NCBI GenBank assembly: GCA_947496375.1
Contig: CANMCY010000021.1
Location: forward strand, 1-38,387
Origin: Flavobacteriales bacterium
Lineage (GTDB): Bacteria; Bacteroidota; Bacteroidia; NS11-12g; UBA955
Length of the DNA stretch: 38,387 nucleotides
Reading direction: 5' to 3'
The translations under genes were made by a program, and so were the position numbers. Within the stretch, counting starts at the first letter, position 1; the number at the start of each line of letters is the position of its first letter. Positions 23,585 to 32,372 of this stretch are shown here, one piece after another. The notes beneath the pieces were generated by a model. It saw only the letters and a list, made by a program, of their open reading frames with translations, made no database searches and had not been told where the DNA came from.

Positions 23585-25042
23585 TTACAGTTCCTTACGC
23601 AATCTGGCAACAGGGATATTGAGCTGTTCACGATATTTTGCTACGGTGCGCCTGGCAATGTTATATCCTTTTACTTTGAGCAATTCCATTAATGCCTCAT
23701 CGGTGAGCGGCTTTTTTTTGTCTTCCGCACCAATTGCATCAGAAAGTATTTTTTTGATTTCACGGTTACTGACTTCTTCACCTTCATCTGTAACAATGCC
23801 TTCGCTAAAAAAGTATTTCAAAGGAAAAATGCCAAAATCTGTCTCTACATATTTGCTGTTTGCCACACGGCTGATGGTGCTGATATCCAGATTTACCTGC
23901 TGGGCAACATCCTTTAAAATCATGGGTTTCAAGAAGGTTTCATCGCCTTCCTCAAAGAAATCTTTCTGCCTGGAAACAATTGCATGCATGGTGCTAAGCA
24001 GTGTGTTTTGGCGCTGTTTAACACTGTCTATAAACCACTTGGCTCCGTCCAGTTTTTGTTTGATGTATTGAACGGCATCTCTCAGATTTTTATCATTCTT
24101 CCCAGAATGCTCATAAGCCCGGAGCGTTTCGGCATAAGATGAGGAAATGCGCAATTCGGGGGTATTACGGGCGTTGAGTCTAACCTCGATTTCACCATTG
24201 GTGCCAGTTACGATAAAGTCCGGAACAATATATTGGGTCTTATTTGATCCGGATCCGGTTTCTCCGGGCTTGGGATTGAGTTTTACAATCTCCGAAATGG
24301 CGTCTTTCAGCTGTTCATCGTTGATTTTTAGTGACCGCTTGATTTTGTCGTAGTGCTTTTTACTAAACGCCTCCATCTGATCAGAAATGATGGTTTCCGC
24401 CAGGGAGATGGCCGGATTGTCACCATAATCCTTCTTGTATAATTGCAGCAACAGACATTCCTGCAGGTCGCGGGCAGCGATTCCGGCAGGATCAAAGTTT
24501 TGAATCTTAATTAAAAGTTTTTCGAGGTGCGCCTCTGTGGTAATTATATTTTCATTAAAAGCAAGATCGTTCACAATGCTTCGCAATTCCCTTCGCAAAT
24601 ACCCATCCTCTTCAATAGAGTTAATGAGGTGAATGGCTAACTGAAGATCTTCCTCGTTATAAAATGTTGCCCTTGCCTGTTCTACCAGATATTCCTGAAA
24701 ACTCCCCTGACTTGCCAGTGGCATTTCTTTTTGCTCATCGCCACTGTAATCCTCGTTGAGGCGAAAACCACCATCATCATCACTTCCATTGACCCGAAGC
24801 AGTTCATCCACATCTACGTCATTGCCCATGTAATCTTCATCGCCAAAGTCTTCGGTATTGTCAAAATTATCTTCTGTAGACTCGCTGCGGTTGTCTTCCA
24901 GTGCAGGATTATCCAACAGTTCCTGCTCTACCTTTTCCTCAAAATCCTGGGTATTGAGCTGCAGGAGTTTAATAAACTGAATCTGTTGCGGACTTAATTT
25001 CTGCAACATTTTCTGGCTTAAACTCTGCTTCAGCGAACTCAT
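23585..25042 (-). CDS. rpoN: RNA polymerase sigma-54 factor
   Basis: A 485-residue sigma-54. Region I is present at the N-terminus (QSLSQKMLQKLSPQQIQFIKLLQL), followed by an acidic region II (about 45-105), the core-binding domain (ILINS-like HLINSIEEDGYL, NFDPAGIAARDLQECLLLQL), an HTH (LKDVAQQVNLDISTISRVAN) and the C-terminal RpoN box ARRTVAKYRE at 463-472, which reads the -24 element. It needs an AAA+ activator to open promoters; none is encoded in this window. Divergent from asnS with overlapping promoters. Confidence 0.97.
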   Translation of the reverse strand: MSSLKQSLSQKMLQKLSPQQIQFIKLLQLNTQDFEEKVEQELLDNPALEDNRSESTEDNFDNTEDFGDEDYMGNDVDVDELLRVNGSDDDGGFRLNEDYSGDEQKEMPLASQGSFQEYLVEQARATFYNEEDLQLAIHLINSIEEDGYLRRELRSIVNDLAFNENIITTEAHLEKLLIKIQNFDPAGIAARDLQECLLLQLYKKDYGDNPAISLAETIISDQMEAFSKKHYDKIKRSLKINDEQLKDAISEIVKLNPKPGETGSGSNKTQYIVPDFIVTGTNGEIEVRLNARNTPELRISSSYAETLRAYEHSGKNDKNLRDAVQYIKQKLDGAKWFIDSVKQRQNTLLSTMHAIVSRQKDFFEEGDETFLKPMILKDVAQQVNLDISTISRVANSKYVETDFGIFPLKYFFSEGIVTDEGEEVSNREIKKILSDAIGAEDKKKPLTDEALMELLKVKGYNIARRTVAKYREQLNIPVARLRKEL

Positions 25043-25047
25043 TGTTT

Positions 25048-25094
25048 TTGCTTACCCTCGTTTGCGTTACCTTTGCAATAACACTACAAAAGTA
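25048..25094. promoter_or_regulatory. overlapping divergent promoters of rpoN and asnS
   Basis: Plus strand: TTG 25048-25050, 17 bp, perfect TACCTTTG at 25068-25075, 34 bp before asnS. Minus strand: perfect TACTTTTG at 25094-25087, 44 bp before rpoN. The two boxes are 11 bp apart, so polymerases at the two promoters would exclude each other. Confidence 0.6.
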
Positions 25095-25109
25095 ACGTAT
25101 TTACACGGT

Positions 25110-26624
25110 ATGTATATAGAGGAATTGCACAGCGCGGTAGGCAAAACCGTCACACTCAAGGGTTGGGTTTCCAATAAGCGGGAAGGAAAAGGAATTGTTT
25201 TTATCGTCTTGAGGGATGGCTCGGGTTATTGCCAATGCGTGGTAACAGAAGAAACGGCAGGCACTGCAGGGTTAGAAAACGCGCAGGGATTATCACTGGA
25301 ATCCAGTGTAGAATTGACAGGACTGGTAATTGAGGATGAAAAGCAAATAGGAGGTTATGAACTTCAGGTTTCGGGCGTTATTCCGGTAGGGGAAAGCGAA
25401 AACTACCCTGTTTCCAAGAAGGAGCATGGGGTAGAGTTTTTGATGGATCAGCGTCATCTATGGCTCAGAAGCACACGCCAGTGGGCCATCATGCGCATAC
25501 GCAACCGTATTATTTACAGCATACACCAGTATTTTCAGGAACAGGGTTTTGTGCAGATGGATGCTCCAATTTTCACGGGAAATGCATGCGAAGGAACAAG
25601 CACTTTATTCGAAACTGATTTTTATGGTGAACCCGCCTATCTAAGCCAGAGTGGTCAATTATACGGCGAGGCCATGGCCATGGCTATGGGGAGAATTTAT
25701 ACATTTGGTCCCACTTTTAGGGCTGAAAAGAGTAAAACACGCAGGCACCTGAGCGAATTTTGGATGATAGAGCCGGAAATGGCATTTTATGACATTTTCC
25801 AGAATATGGATTGCATTGAAGGGATGTTGCACGCCATTATCAAGGATGTTCTTGCCCATTGCGCACAGGAGCTCAAAACCATAGGTAGGGATATTTCTTT
25901 GCTGGAAAGTAGTCTCACGTCTTTTCCCAGACTTACCTACGATGAGGCCGTTCGTATTATTAAAGGTGAACAGGATGTGAATGGGAAAAACGGCATAGGC
26001 AGTCTGGAAGAGGAACTTCGTCGTGTACAATTGCGTTTGGAAGAGGTAAATGCCGAGATTGCTGATCGTGAAACTAAAATTGCCAGTGGAGGAATGAAAA
26101 AGGGTGAAATAAACTTTTTCCAAACTAAAATTGATGCCCTCAAGCAAGAAAAAGCAGATTTGGAAGAGGATTCCCGCAATATTCCCCAGTGGATAAGGAG
26201 TGCCAGAGAGTTTGAATATGGTAATGACTTTGGGGGCAGTGATGAGACTGTCATAACCCGCTTATTCGATTCACCCATCATGGTATACGACTGGCCGCAT
26301 GCCGTGAAAGCATTCTATTTGAAAAGAAATCCGGAAAATCCGGATTTTGCCAGGGGTGTAGACGTACTTGCTCCTGAAGGTTATGGAGAAATTGTGGGTG
26401 GTGGTGAAAGGGAAACCAATGTGGAACTGTTGAAGGCAAAAATCACTGAACACGACCTGCCCATGGAAGCATTCGAGTGGTATCTCGATTTACGCAGATT
26501 TGGCGCTGTTCCTCACAGTGGCTTTGGTTTGGGTCTCGAACGCATGGTTACCTGGGTTTGCGGCCTCAAGCACGTGCGCGAGAGCATTCCCTTTCCAAGA
26601 ATGTACGGGCGATTAAAACCCTAA
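25110..26624 (+). CDS. asnS: asparaginyl-tRNA synthetase with coiled-coil insertion
   Basis: A 504-residue class IIb synthetase (usual about 430-470). N-terminal OB-fold anticodon domain (residues 1-100, LKGWVSNKREGKGIVFIVLRDG), motif 2 region FGPTFRAEKSKTRRHLSEFWM (199-219), motif 3 GFGLGLERMV (471-480). Between AVRIIKG (286) and REFEYGNDFGGSDE (366 onward) about 80 residues are inserted where about 10 are usual; they form a charged helical hairpin. It charges tRNA-Asn. ATG 25110 gives the family N-terminus; the upstream frame to 25062 runs through the promoter and is rejected. Confidence 0.96.
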   Translation: MYIEELHSAVGKTVTLKGWVSNKREGKGIVFIVLRDGSGYCQCVVTEETAGTAGLENAQGLSLESSVELTGLVIEDEKQIGGYELQVSGVIPVGESENYPVSKKEHGVEFLMDQRHLWLRSTRQWAIMRIRNRIIYSIHQYFQEQGFVQMDAPIFTGNACEGTSTLFETDFYGEPAYLSQSGQLYGEAMAMAMGRIYTFGPTFRAEKSKTRRHLSEFWMIEPEMAFYDIFQNMDCIEGMLHAIIKDVLAHCAQELKTIGRDISLLESSLTSFPRLTYDEAVRIIKGEQDVNGKNGIGSLEEELRRVQLRLEEVNAEIADRETKIASGGMKKGEINFFQTKIDALKQEKADLEEDSRNIPQWIRSAREFEYGNDFGGSDETVITRLFDSPIMVYDWPHAVKAFYLKRNPENPDFARGVDVLAPEGYGEIVGGGERETNVELLKAKITEHDLPMEAFEWYLDLRRFGAVPHSGFGLGLERMVTWVCGLKHVRESIPFPRMYGRLKP

Positions 26625-26632
26625 AACTAGAT

Positions 26633-26989
26633 TTAATGGATCTCTCTCCAGCGTTTTAGTTCTGTTTCAAGATACAGAATACGAACACGCTGATTTTCTA
26701 CCAATTCTGCCAGCAATTCATTTTCTCGCACCAGCGCTTTCCATTCCGGGCTATCCATGGTAGAAGGTGCCAGAATTTGTTCGCTGCTCACATTCTGAAG
26801 ATCTGCGAGTTCAATGCCCAGTCCCTTTGCAACCTGCTCGAGTGTATCAAATGTAATACTGCCCGTTCTTTCAATGTGGGAAATCATGGGACGGGTTTTG
26901 TTAATTTTTTCAGCAAGATCCTCCTGAGTCCATCCCTTGGATAACCGGGCAAGGCGTATACGCTGACCTATGTGATTTTTTCCCCTCAT
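26633..26989 (-). CDS. XRE-family HTH regulator with C-terminal coiled coil
   Basis: A 118-residue protein: an HTH_3 domain at residues 7-62 (IGQRIRLARLSKGWTQEDLA, INKTRPMISHIERTG) and a C-terminal helix at about 78-118 with leucines in heptad spacing (ENELLAELVENQRVRILYLE), probably for dimerisation. It is convergent with asnS (8 bp between stops). Upstream lie a -7 box and a perfect palindrome (27010-27024) suited to autoregulation. Targets unknown. Confidence 0.88.
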   Translation of the reverse strand: MRGKNHIGQRIRLARLSKGWTQEDLAEKINKTRPMISHIERTGSITFDTLEQVAKGLGIELADLQNVSSEQILAPSTMDSPEWKALVRENELLAELVENQRVRILYLETELKRWREIH

Positions 26990-27009
26990 TATAAAAAATT
27001 TACACTGCG

Positions 27010-27048
27010 AAATTGGACCAATTTAAATTTACATTATATTCAAATTTA
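27010..27048 (-). promoter_or_regulatory. promoter and palindrome upstream of the XRE gene
   Basis: Perfect minus-strand -7 box TAAATTTG (27048-27041), then a perfect 7-bp-arm palindrome AAATTGG-A-CCAATTT at 27010-27024, just downstream of the expected start site. AAATTTA is repeated directly at 27025-27031 and 27042-27048. An operator bound by the XRE protein itself is a reasonable inference. Confidence 0.5.
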
Positions 27049-27118
27049 TAGAAATTAGACAACATTATTGCCGAATTTAAAAAATAACGACTAATTTTTG
27101 TAGAACTATTTAGTATTA

Positions 27119-27153
27119 CATCGCAGTTCGGCTTAATAATTACCGACGCGATG
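27119..27153. repeat. inverted repeat downstream of GH92
   Basis: CATCGC (27119-27124) pairs with GCGATG (27148-27153), and TCGG (27128-27131) with CCGA (27143-27146), leaving an 11-base loop. No T-run adjoins it, so it is not a typical terminator. Confidence 0.45.
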
Positions 27154-27183
27154 GTAGCAGAGCCCTTATTCAGGGGTTAAATT

Positions 27184-30027
27184 TCATTTTATTTCCAGCT
27201 CATCCACAAAAATAAAGGTCTCTCCGCCGGCACCGGGGTGCCATTCAGGCAGCACACCATACTGCGCGGCCCTCATTTTTATGTACCGGGCTTTTACCGG
27301 CTTGGTATAGGTACTGAGCGTTTGTCTTTGCGAGCCCAGGCTATCTACAGGAATGGAATTCATACTGCCACAGGCATTACCCCAGCTTTCACCATCCATA
27401 GAAAAACTATAGCTTACATTTCTTGGATACACAATCCAACTTCGTATATCCTGCAGAAATCCTGCGTGAAGCGATGAGATGGTTTGTGTATCACCCAGGT
27501 CTATAATTGCTTCATAGGGCTGCCCCTGTATTCCCTGCCAGTTGCCCTTTTGCCATTCAGCATCTCCCAAAATACCATTACACAAGGCCAATTCTCCACC
27601 GCCAGTATATTGGGGATGCAAGGGATTCAGCACCTTCACTTTCCAGTGATTGGGTCTTTTGAAAAAGCATGCTTTGGCAACGCTACCTCCCTTCTGTGCT
27701 ATGGTTGATATACAACAACTTTGTGTGAGTACAATGTTTGTGTCATTTCCGCTCACAACCATTTTAATGTCCGGTTTACCTTCGGAAGACATGGAAATAT
27801 CAAAGCCTGCGCCGCTATTGATTCTTACAGTCATGCTGTCTTCAAACGCAATGTCTTTAAAGTATAGCACAGGTGCAGGCGCACCATACGTTTTTTCTGC
27901 GGTTTGAAAGCTGTTTTTGTCTCCGCTGCCCCAATCTGTGGGTTTCTCAGCCATGGTAAAAAGCAGCTTTCCGCCTTGCAACAAATCTTTATGAAATAGA
28001 TAATTGGCCTCAATTGCTTTACCGTTAAGGGTTACACGCTGTATATAATTTCCATTTCCTTTTTTAACGAGTTGCAGTTTCTTTCCATTTTCAAATGAAA
28101 TTGTGGCCTGTTTAAATAACGGATAACCTATGCTGTAGCGGGCATCACCCGGACAAACCGGATAGAAGCCCAAACTGCTTAGCACATACCAGGCGCTCAT
28201 TTGTCCGCAATCTTCATTGCCACTAAGCCCGTCAGTGCTATTCCTATATTGGGTTTCAAGGATCTGTTTTACCCTTTCCTGTGTTTTATGCGGTTTCCCA
28301 ACCGAATTATACAAATAAGCAATATGGTGGCTGGGTTCATTTCCGTGGGCATACTGACCAATCATGCCGGTAATGTCGGCCTGCTCACGGCCCGTCGTTT
28401 TTGAAGAGGTGGTAAACAAGCTATCCAGCAGGGCTTCCTGTGTTTTATTTCCTTGCGAAATCATGATTCCCATCCAGGTTTGCATATCATGGGGAACCGA
28501 GAATGAATAGTGCCAACTATTGGCCTCGGTGTAATGGTTGTTCACTTCCTTGGGGTTAAAAGGTTCCAGCCAGCGTCCGTAACTACGGGGACGCATGTGG
28601 CCCGTTTCAGGGTCAAAAACATTTTTCCAGGCCTCGCTTCGTTTCAAAAACAATGCTTCCAGGCTATCCTTGCCCAGCATTTTTGCCATTTGGGCAATAC
28701 ACCAGTCATTGTAGGCATATTCCAAGGTTTTGCTCACCGACTCGCTTTCATTTTCCATGCTGAGAAAACCGTATTTGATATAATCATCCAACCCAAAAAC
28801 AGGGGCTTTGGCGGTTTTAACCGCCGCTTCCAGCAGGGCTTCGGCGCTGTCGGGCATTATGCCCTTTGCCATAGCATCGGCAATCACCGAAACAGCGTGA
28901 TACCCAATCATGCAATTGGTTTCATTGGAAGCCAGCTCCCACACCGGCAAACGGCCGCTTTCGCGAAACATGCGCAGAAATGTTTTCATAAAATCGCGGG
29001 TTCGCTGTTGTTCAACAAGCGTGTAAAGCGGATGTGTAGCTCGATACGTATCCCATAGAGAAAAAACCGAGTAATGATTGCCTTTTCCGGCATGGGTTTT
29101 CTTATCCAGCCCCCGGTAGGAGCCATCAGGGTCAGAAACCAGGTTGGGTACAATCATGGTATGATACAAAGCGGTATAAAATATCTGTTCCTGTTCGGGT
29201 GTGCCTCTCACCTTTATTTTGCCCAATTGATTTTCCCATTCTTGGGTTGTTTTGGCCAGCATGGCCGAAAAACCGGAGGCGTCTGCTGTTAAATTACTTG
29301 TTTTGGGTATCCCCGCAAATGAAAGTCCAACACCAAAATAAATATCAGCAGCTTGGATAGGAAAATAAATGGCCAAAGCACGCACAGAGCTGTCTTTCTT
29401 TTTTAAAACCACAATTGAATCCGCTGCGGATGAGAAAATACCAGTAAAATAAAACCGTTGATCTTCCGCCCAGGCCTTGCTAAAACGGTACCCACTTATT
29501 TGTAAAACCGCTTTGCCGCTTTTCGTTACTTGGTTTACTGCTTTAATCTGCCCGTCCGTCACAAAATCGCGGTGCTCAAGGTCAATAACGATAACGGGTT
29601 TTATGCCAGTCGGAAACCGGTAGTGATGCATACCTTCCCGGGTACCTGCGGTCATTTCAGCAAAAACTCCATTATTGAACATAACGGAATAATAACCGGG
29701 AGATGCTTTTTCATTTTTGTGCTTAAAAACAAGGGGCTGTAAACCGGGCCGTACCAATAAATCACCATAATCTGAAACCCCTGTGCCACTGAGGTGGGTA
29801 TGCGAAAAACCATAACAAAGGCTATCATCGTAATGATAGCCGCTGCATCCATCCCAGCCATCAAGGCGTGTATCCGGACTTAATTGCACCATGCCAAAAG
29901 GGGCTGTGGCGCCGGGATAGGTGTGCCCGTGCCCACCGGTGCCAATAAAGGGATTGACTTTTTGAATGAGGGTTTGCGCATTTAACGGAGAAACCGCCAA
30001 CCAAAGCAGACCGTACAGAAATTTCAT
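27184..30027 (-). CDS. GH92 family alpha-mannosidase with C-terminal F5/8-type domain
   Basis: A 947-residue secreted enzyme (signal peptide to about residue 17, SPLNA). The GH92 core begins VNPFIGTGGHGHTYPGA and contains the family landmarks YTEANSWHYSFSVPHD, with the likely catalytic acid Glu near residue 501, and SGNEDCGQMSAWYVLSSLGFYPV (residues 602 on), which carries the acidic base residues. GH92 enzymes are Ca-dependent exo-alpha-mannosidases. From about residue 795 a discoidin-like (F5/8 C) domain follows, likely carbohydrate-binding. ATG 30027 is chosen over a TTG three codons upstream; CATCTTTG, one mismatch from the -7 box, lies 6 bp before it. No SusCD adjoins it. Confidence 0.95.
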   Translation of the reverse strand: MKFLYGLLWLAVSPLNAQTLIQKVNPFIGTGGHGHTYPGATAPFGMVQLSPDTRLDGWDGCSGYHYDDSLCYGFSHTHLSGTGVSDYGDLLVRPGLQPLVFKHKNEKASPGYYSVMFNNGVFAEMTAGTREGMHHYRFPTGIKPVIVIDLEHRDFVTDGQIKAVNQVTKSGKAVLQISGYRFSKAWAEDQRFYFTGIFSSAADSIVVLKKKDSSVRALAIYFPIQAADIYFGVGLSFAGIPKTSNLTADASGFSAMLAKTTQEWENQLGKIKVRGTPEQEQIFYTALYHTMIVPNLVSDPDGSYRGLDKKTHAGKGNHYSVFSLWDTYRATHPLYTLVEQQRTRDFMKTFLRMFRESGRLPVWELASNETNCMIGYHAVSVIADAMAKGIMPDSAEALLEAAVKTAKAPVFGLDDYIKYGFLSMENESESVSKTLEYAYNDWCIAQMAKMLGKDSLEALFLKRSEAWKNVFDPETGHMRPRSYGRWLEPFNPKEVNNHYTEANSWHYSFSVPHDMQTWMGIMISQGNKTQEALLDSLFTTSSKTTGREQADITGMIGQYAHGNEPSHHIAYLYNSVGKPHKTQERVKQILETQYRNSTDGLSGNEDCGQMSAWYVLSSLGFYPVCPGDARYSIGYPLFKQATISFENGKKLQLVKKGNGNYIQRVTLNGKAIEANYLFHKDLLQGGKLLFTMAEKPTDWGSGDKNSFQTAEKTYGAPAPVLYFKDIAFEDSMTVRINSGAGFDISMSSEGKPDIKMVVSGNDTNIVLTQSCCISTIAQKGGSVAKACFFKRPNHWKVKVLNPLHPQYTGGGELALCNGILGDAEWQKGNWQGIQGQPYEAIIDLGDTQTISSLHAGFLQDIRSWIVYPRNVSYSFSMDGESWGNACGSMNSIPVDSLGSQRQTLSTYTKPVKARYIKMRAAQYGVLPEWHPGAGGETFIFVDELEIK

Positions 30028-30089
30028 GGATTGCAAAGATGGGAATGAAAGAATAATTTTTTTATTTGATTTTTTCTAGCACACCTTCC

Positions 30090-30123
30090 AGGTCTTAGAC
30101 CTTCAAGGTCTTGAGTGCGCGCA
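30090..30123. repeat. alternating AGGTC/GACCT palindromes and GC palindrome
   Basis: AGGTC (30090-30094), GACCT (30098-30102) and AGGTC (30106-30110) alternate with 3-base loops, so the middle copy can pair with either neighbour. The GC-only-core palindrome TGCGCGCA follows at 30116-30123. The position is between the divergent GH92 and ferredoxin genes, upstream of the ferredoxin promoter. It may be a dispersed palindromic repeat. Confidence 0.5.
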
Positions 30124-30199
30124 CGCGCGAGGCCCGCCGCCAAAACAGTTTTTCCCAGTTACAACCCAGAAAAGTCAAACTGAAACGCCTTTCATGTGT

Positions 30200-30207
30200 T
30201 ACTTTTG
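30200..30207 (+). promoter_or_regulatory. predicted -7 box TACTTTTG of the ferredoxin gene
   Basis: Perfect TAnnTTTG followed by CA, 8 bp before ATG 30216. It rules out the longer open frame starting at 30111. Confidence 0.55.
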
Positions 30208-30215
30208 CAGTGAAT

Positions 30216-30545
30216 ATGGGCAATATCACATTTCAATTTGAGGACAAAACCCAACCACCGGTTACGGTAAGTATTGAAGCCGGCGAGAGTGTTTTGGAGG
30301 TGGCGCTGGACAACGATATACAGCTAAACCACAATTGCGGTGGCGTTTGTGGCTGCAGCACCTGCCATATCTATGTGCAGGCAGGCGAAAACCTATTGCC
30401 CGAAATGAGCGATCGTGAAGAAGACTATGTGGACCGCGCCAGAAACCCCCGCTACAACTCTCGCCTGGCCTGCCAATGTAAACTGACCCAAAATGGAGAT
30501 CTTGTGGTTACCATCCCTGACCAAAGCGGCATAATAGGCCATTAA
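30216..30545 (+). CDS. fdx: 2Fe-2S ferredoxin, adrenodoxin/Isc type
   Basis: A 109-residue ferredoxin with C-x5-C-x2-C at residues 41, 47 and 50 and the fourth ligand near Cys86, the Isc/adrenodoxin spacing; Cys45 and Cys88 are extra. EEDYVDRARNPRYNSRLACQC is the usual second half. In the Isc system this protein supplies electrons for Fe-S cluster assembly. The next gene, 23 bp on, is iscX, which supports that role, although iscS, iscU and hscBA are not here. Start at ATG 30216 is fixed by the family N-terminus and the promoter. Confidence 0.92.
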   Translation: MGNITFQFEDKTQPPVTVSIEAGESVLEVALDNDIQLNHNCGGVCGCSTCHIYVQAGENLLPEMSDREEDYVDRARNPRYNSRLACQCKLTQNGDLVVTIPDQSGIIGH

Positions 30546-30568
30546 TTCAATTTTATACCCCTTTAAAC

Positions 30569-30799
30569 ATGTTTGAACCCCCTATACACTGGAATGATCA
30601 TGAGGATATTGCCATGAAACTTTATGAGCGTTTCGGCAATGATTTCAACGAAAGCAAAATTTACAGAATCCGTTTTACCGAACTGCTTGAGTGGGTGTTG
30701 GAAATCCCAAACTTTAAAGGCACGCGTGAAGAGTGTACCGAAGGACACCTTGAGATGATTCAGGCACAATGGGTATACGAATGGCGTGATAATCAATAA
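30569..30799 (+). CDS. iscX: IscX, Fe-S assembly adaptor
   Basis: A 76-residue protein of the IscX (YfhJ) family: W8-x-D then DIAMKLYERFGNDF, YRIRFTELLEWVLEIPNF, and EGHLEMIQAQWVYEW at the end. IscX binds IscS and iron and tunes cluster assembly. It is slightly longer than the 66-residue E. coli protein. Operon with fdx. A weak hairpin (AAACCT 30805-30810 with AGGTTT 30825-30830) lies just after the stop. Confidence 0.9.
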   Translation: MFEPPIHWNDHEDIAMKLYERFGNDFNESKIYRIRFTELLEWVLEIPNFKGTREECTEGHLEMIQAQWVYEWRDNQ

Positions 30800-30822
30800 T
30801 TGATAAACCTATCATTGAAGTT

Positions 30823-31353
30823 TTAGGTTTTTATATAGCGATAGTGTAACTGATAAAGCCCTGTATCAAAGGTTTTTGTCGATACCAATTCCAATTTTAA
30901 TGTATTGTTATCACTCTGAAAAAGACGGGTTCCATCGCCTAAAATAACCGGTATTAATGATATGATCATTTCATCTATTAATTGATGTTTTAGCATCATA
31001 TTGACTACCTGTGCTCCCCCGTCTATAAAAATATTGAGTCCTGTTTCAACTTTTAACCTATGTATTAGTTTTTCAATGCTACCACTGTAAAAGGTTATAT
31101 TTCCGCGAGAAGGGCGATCTTGGCGTGTTATGATATAGGTTTTTTTATCGGCATGCGGAAATTCCGTGACCTTATCCATAACCCAGTCATAGGTTCTCCT
31201 GCCCATAATAACCGTATCTATGGTTTTTATAAATTCTCCATACCCATAATCTTCTCCTTCTGTGTGAACGGCATTTAAAAAATCCAGGTTATCGTTGGGT
31301 CCTGCAATAAAACCATCCAGGCTACAAGCTATATACAGTATGGTTTTTCTCAT
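30823..31353 (-). CDS. dihydrofolate reductase-like (RibD C-terminal fold) protein
   Basis: A 176-residue protein of the DHFR/RibD_C superfamily, YwjB/YyaP type: LYIACSLDGFIAGPND at the start, TVIMGRRTYDWV for the NADPH site, FIDGGAQVVNMML near residue 108, then LIPVILGDGTRLF. NADPH-dependent reductase activity is likely, but the substrate is not folate in most relatives studied and is unknown here. Convergent with iscX; no recognisable promoter box upstream. Confidence 0.9.
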   Translation of the reverse strand: MRKTILYIACSLDGFIAGPNDNLDFLNAVHTEGEDYGYGEFIKTIDTVIMGRRTYDWVMDKVTEFPHADKKTYIITRQDRPSRGNITFYSGSIEKLIHRLKVETGLNIFIDGGAQVVNMMLKHQLIDEMIISLIPVILGDGTRLFQSDNNTLKLELVSTKTFDTGLYQLHYRYIKT

Positions 31354-31435
31354 TGTTTTAACACCTTAATTCACAGCAAGTAGAGATGCACCTAAAGTAA
31401 ACTTCATTTGCCCAACCCTTAATGTAAATTTACAA

Positions 31436-32296
31436 TCACCTCCGGTCATCTATAAATTGATTAAACACTTTCTTTGCCTCTGTGTTTTCAAACATTGATT
31501 GGTGACCGAAACCGGGAACCTCATGAATAAGAACATCTTTACAATCGGTGCATGCCGTAACTTTTTGCTTAAATGTTGGCCAAGAATTCATCTGGATAGG
31601 GCTGTCATCCAGTCCTTGAACAAACAGAATATCAGACTTGAAACCTGCGGTAAACTTCAACAACGAACGGGCCTGATAGGCCTCAGGATTAATGGTGGTA
31701 GTGCCATACTTTGTTCTCAAAAGATTGCAGACTGCCCCTTTTGCTATTTTGCCATCCTCTTCCAGCTGACAGCGAAACACCAGATTGAGCGGACCCGGCG
31801 CATTGGCAATAACCCCATTGGTTTCGTGCATGGTGTTGAGGCGTGTTACCACATATCCACCCTGAGAATGTCCGGCCAAAAACACCTTGTTAATCTGTAT
31901 TCCCAACTCTGTGGCTGCCTTGTTTTTCAACCACAGCAGCGCTGCCTCGGCGTATTTTACATTATCGCCAAACAATAAATTTTCCTCTGGATAAGCCACG
32001 CTTACAATCATTATGTCTTTGCGGTCCATAATGCGCTTAAATCCATCGAGGGTGTTGTAGGCAGCATCTAATATTAAACTGTCATAACTCACAGTGCCAT
32101 GAAATACCATGAGTACATCGAACGCAACACCTTTGGGTTTATCAATGACCACATCCACAGAAAAACTGTCATCAACAACGGTTTTGGTTATCAGGTAAGC
32201 ACTGTCGTTGAAGGTTTGCACCGTGTCGACAGCTTTCTTTTTGCATGAAACAATGGCAAACAGCATTAACGATATAACAAGTACACTTTTTTTCAT
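31436..32296 (-). CDS. alpha/beta-hydrolase lipoprotein
   Basis: A 286-residue exported hydrolase. Lipoprotein signal ends AIVSC (Cys18). The alpha/beta-hydrolase fold shows the oxyanion segment MVFHG (63-67), the nucleophile elbow GHSQGG with Ser144, an Asp in QGLDDSPIQ and a His in PGFGHQSMF near the C-terminus. Esterase or peptidase-like activity on the outer membrane or in the periplasm is likely; substrate unknown. Several Cys (CRLE-type FRCQLEE, ACTDCKD) could form disulfides. Monocistronic, unrelated to its neighbours. Confidence 0.88.
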   Translation of the reverse strand: MKKSVLVISLMLFAIVSCKKKAVDTVQTFNDSAYLITKTVVDDSFSVDVVIDKPKGVAFDVLMVFHGTVSYDSLILDAAYNTLDGFKRIMDRKDIMIVSVAYPEENLLFGDNVKYAEAALLWLKNKAATELGIQINKVFLAGHSQGGYVVTRLNTMHETNGVIANAPGPLNLVFRCQLEEDGKIAKGAVCNLLRTKYGTTTINPEAYQARSLLKFTAGFKSDILFVQGLDDSPIQMNSWPTFKQKVTACTDCKDVLIHEVPGFGHQSMFENTEAKKVFNQFIDDRR

Positions 32297-32372
32297 GTTT
32301 AATTTGTTATTAGATACTATTTTAATATTTAGGTTTAATCACCATAACACATAATGTTAAGCTGTTTTCGAT

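Noticed and set aside
27131-27175. Stretch resembling a tRNA D arm (GATGGTAGCAGAGC)
   Set aside because: No acceptor stem, anticodon loop or T arm can be drawn around it.
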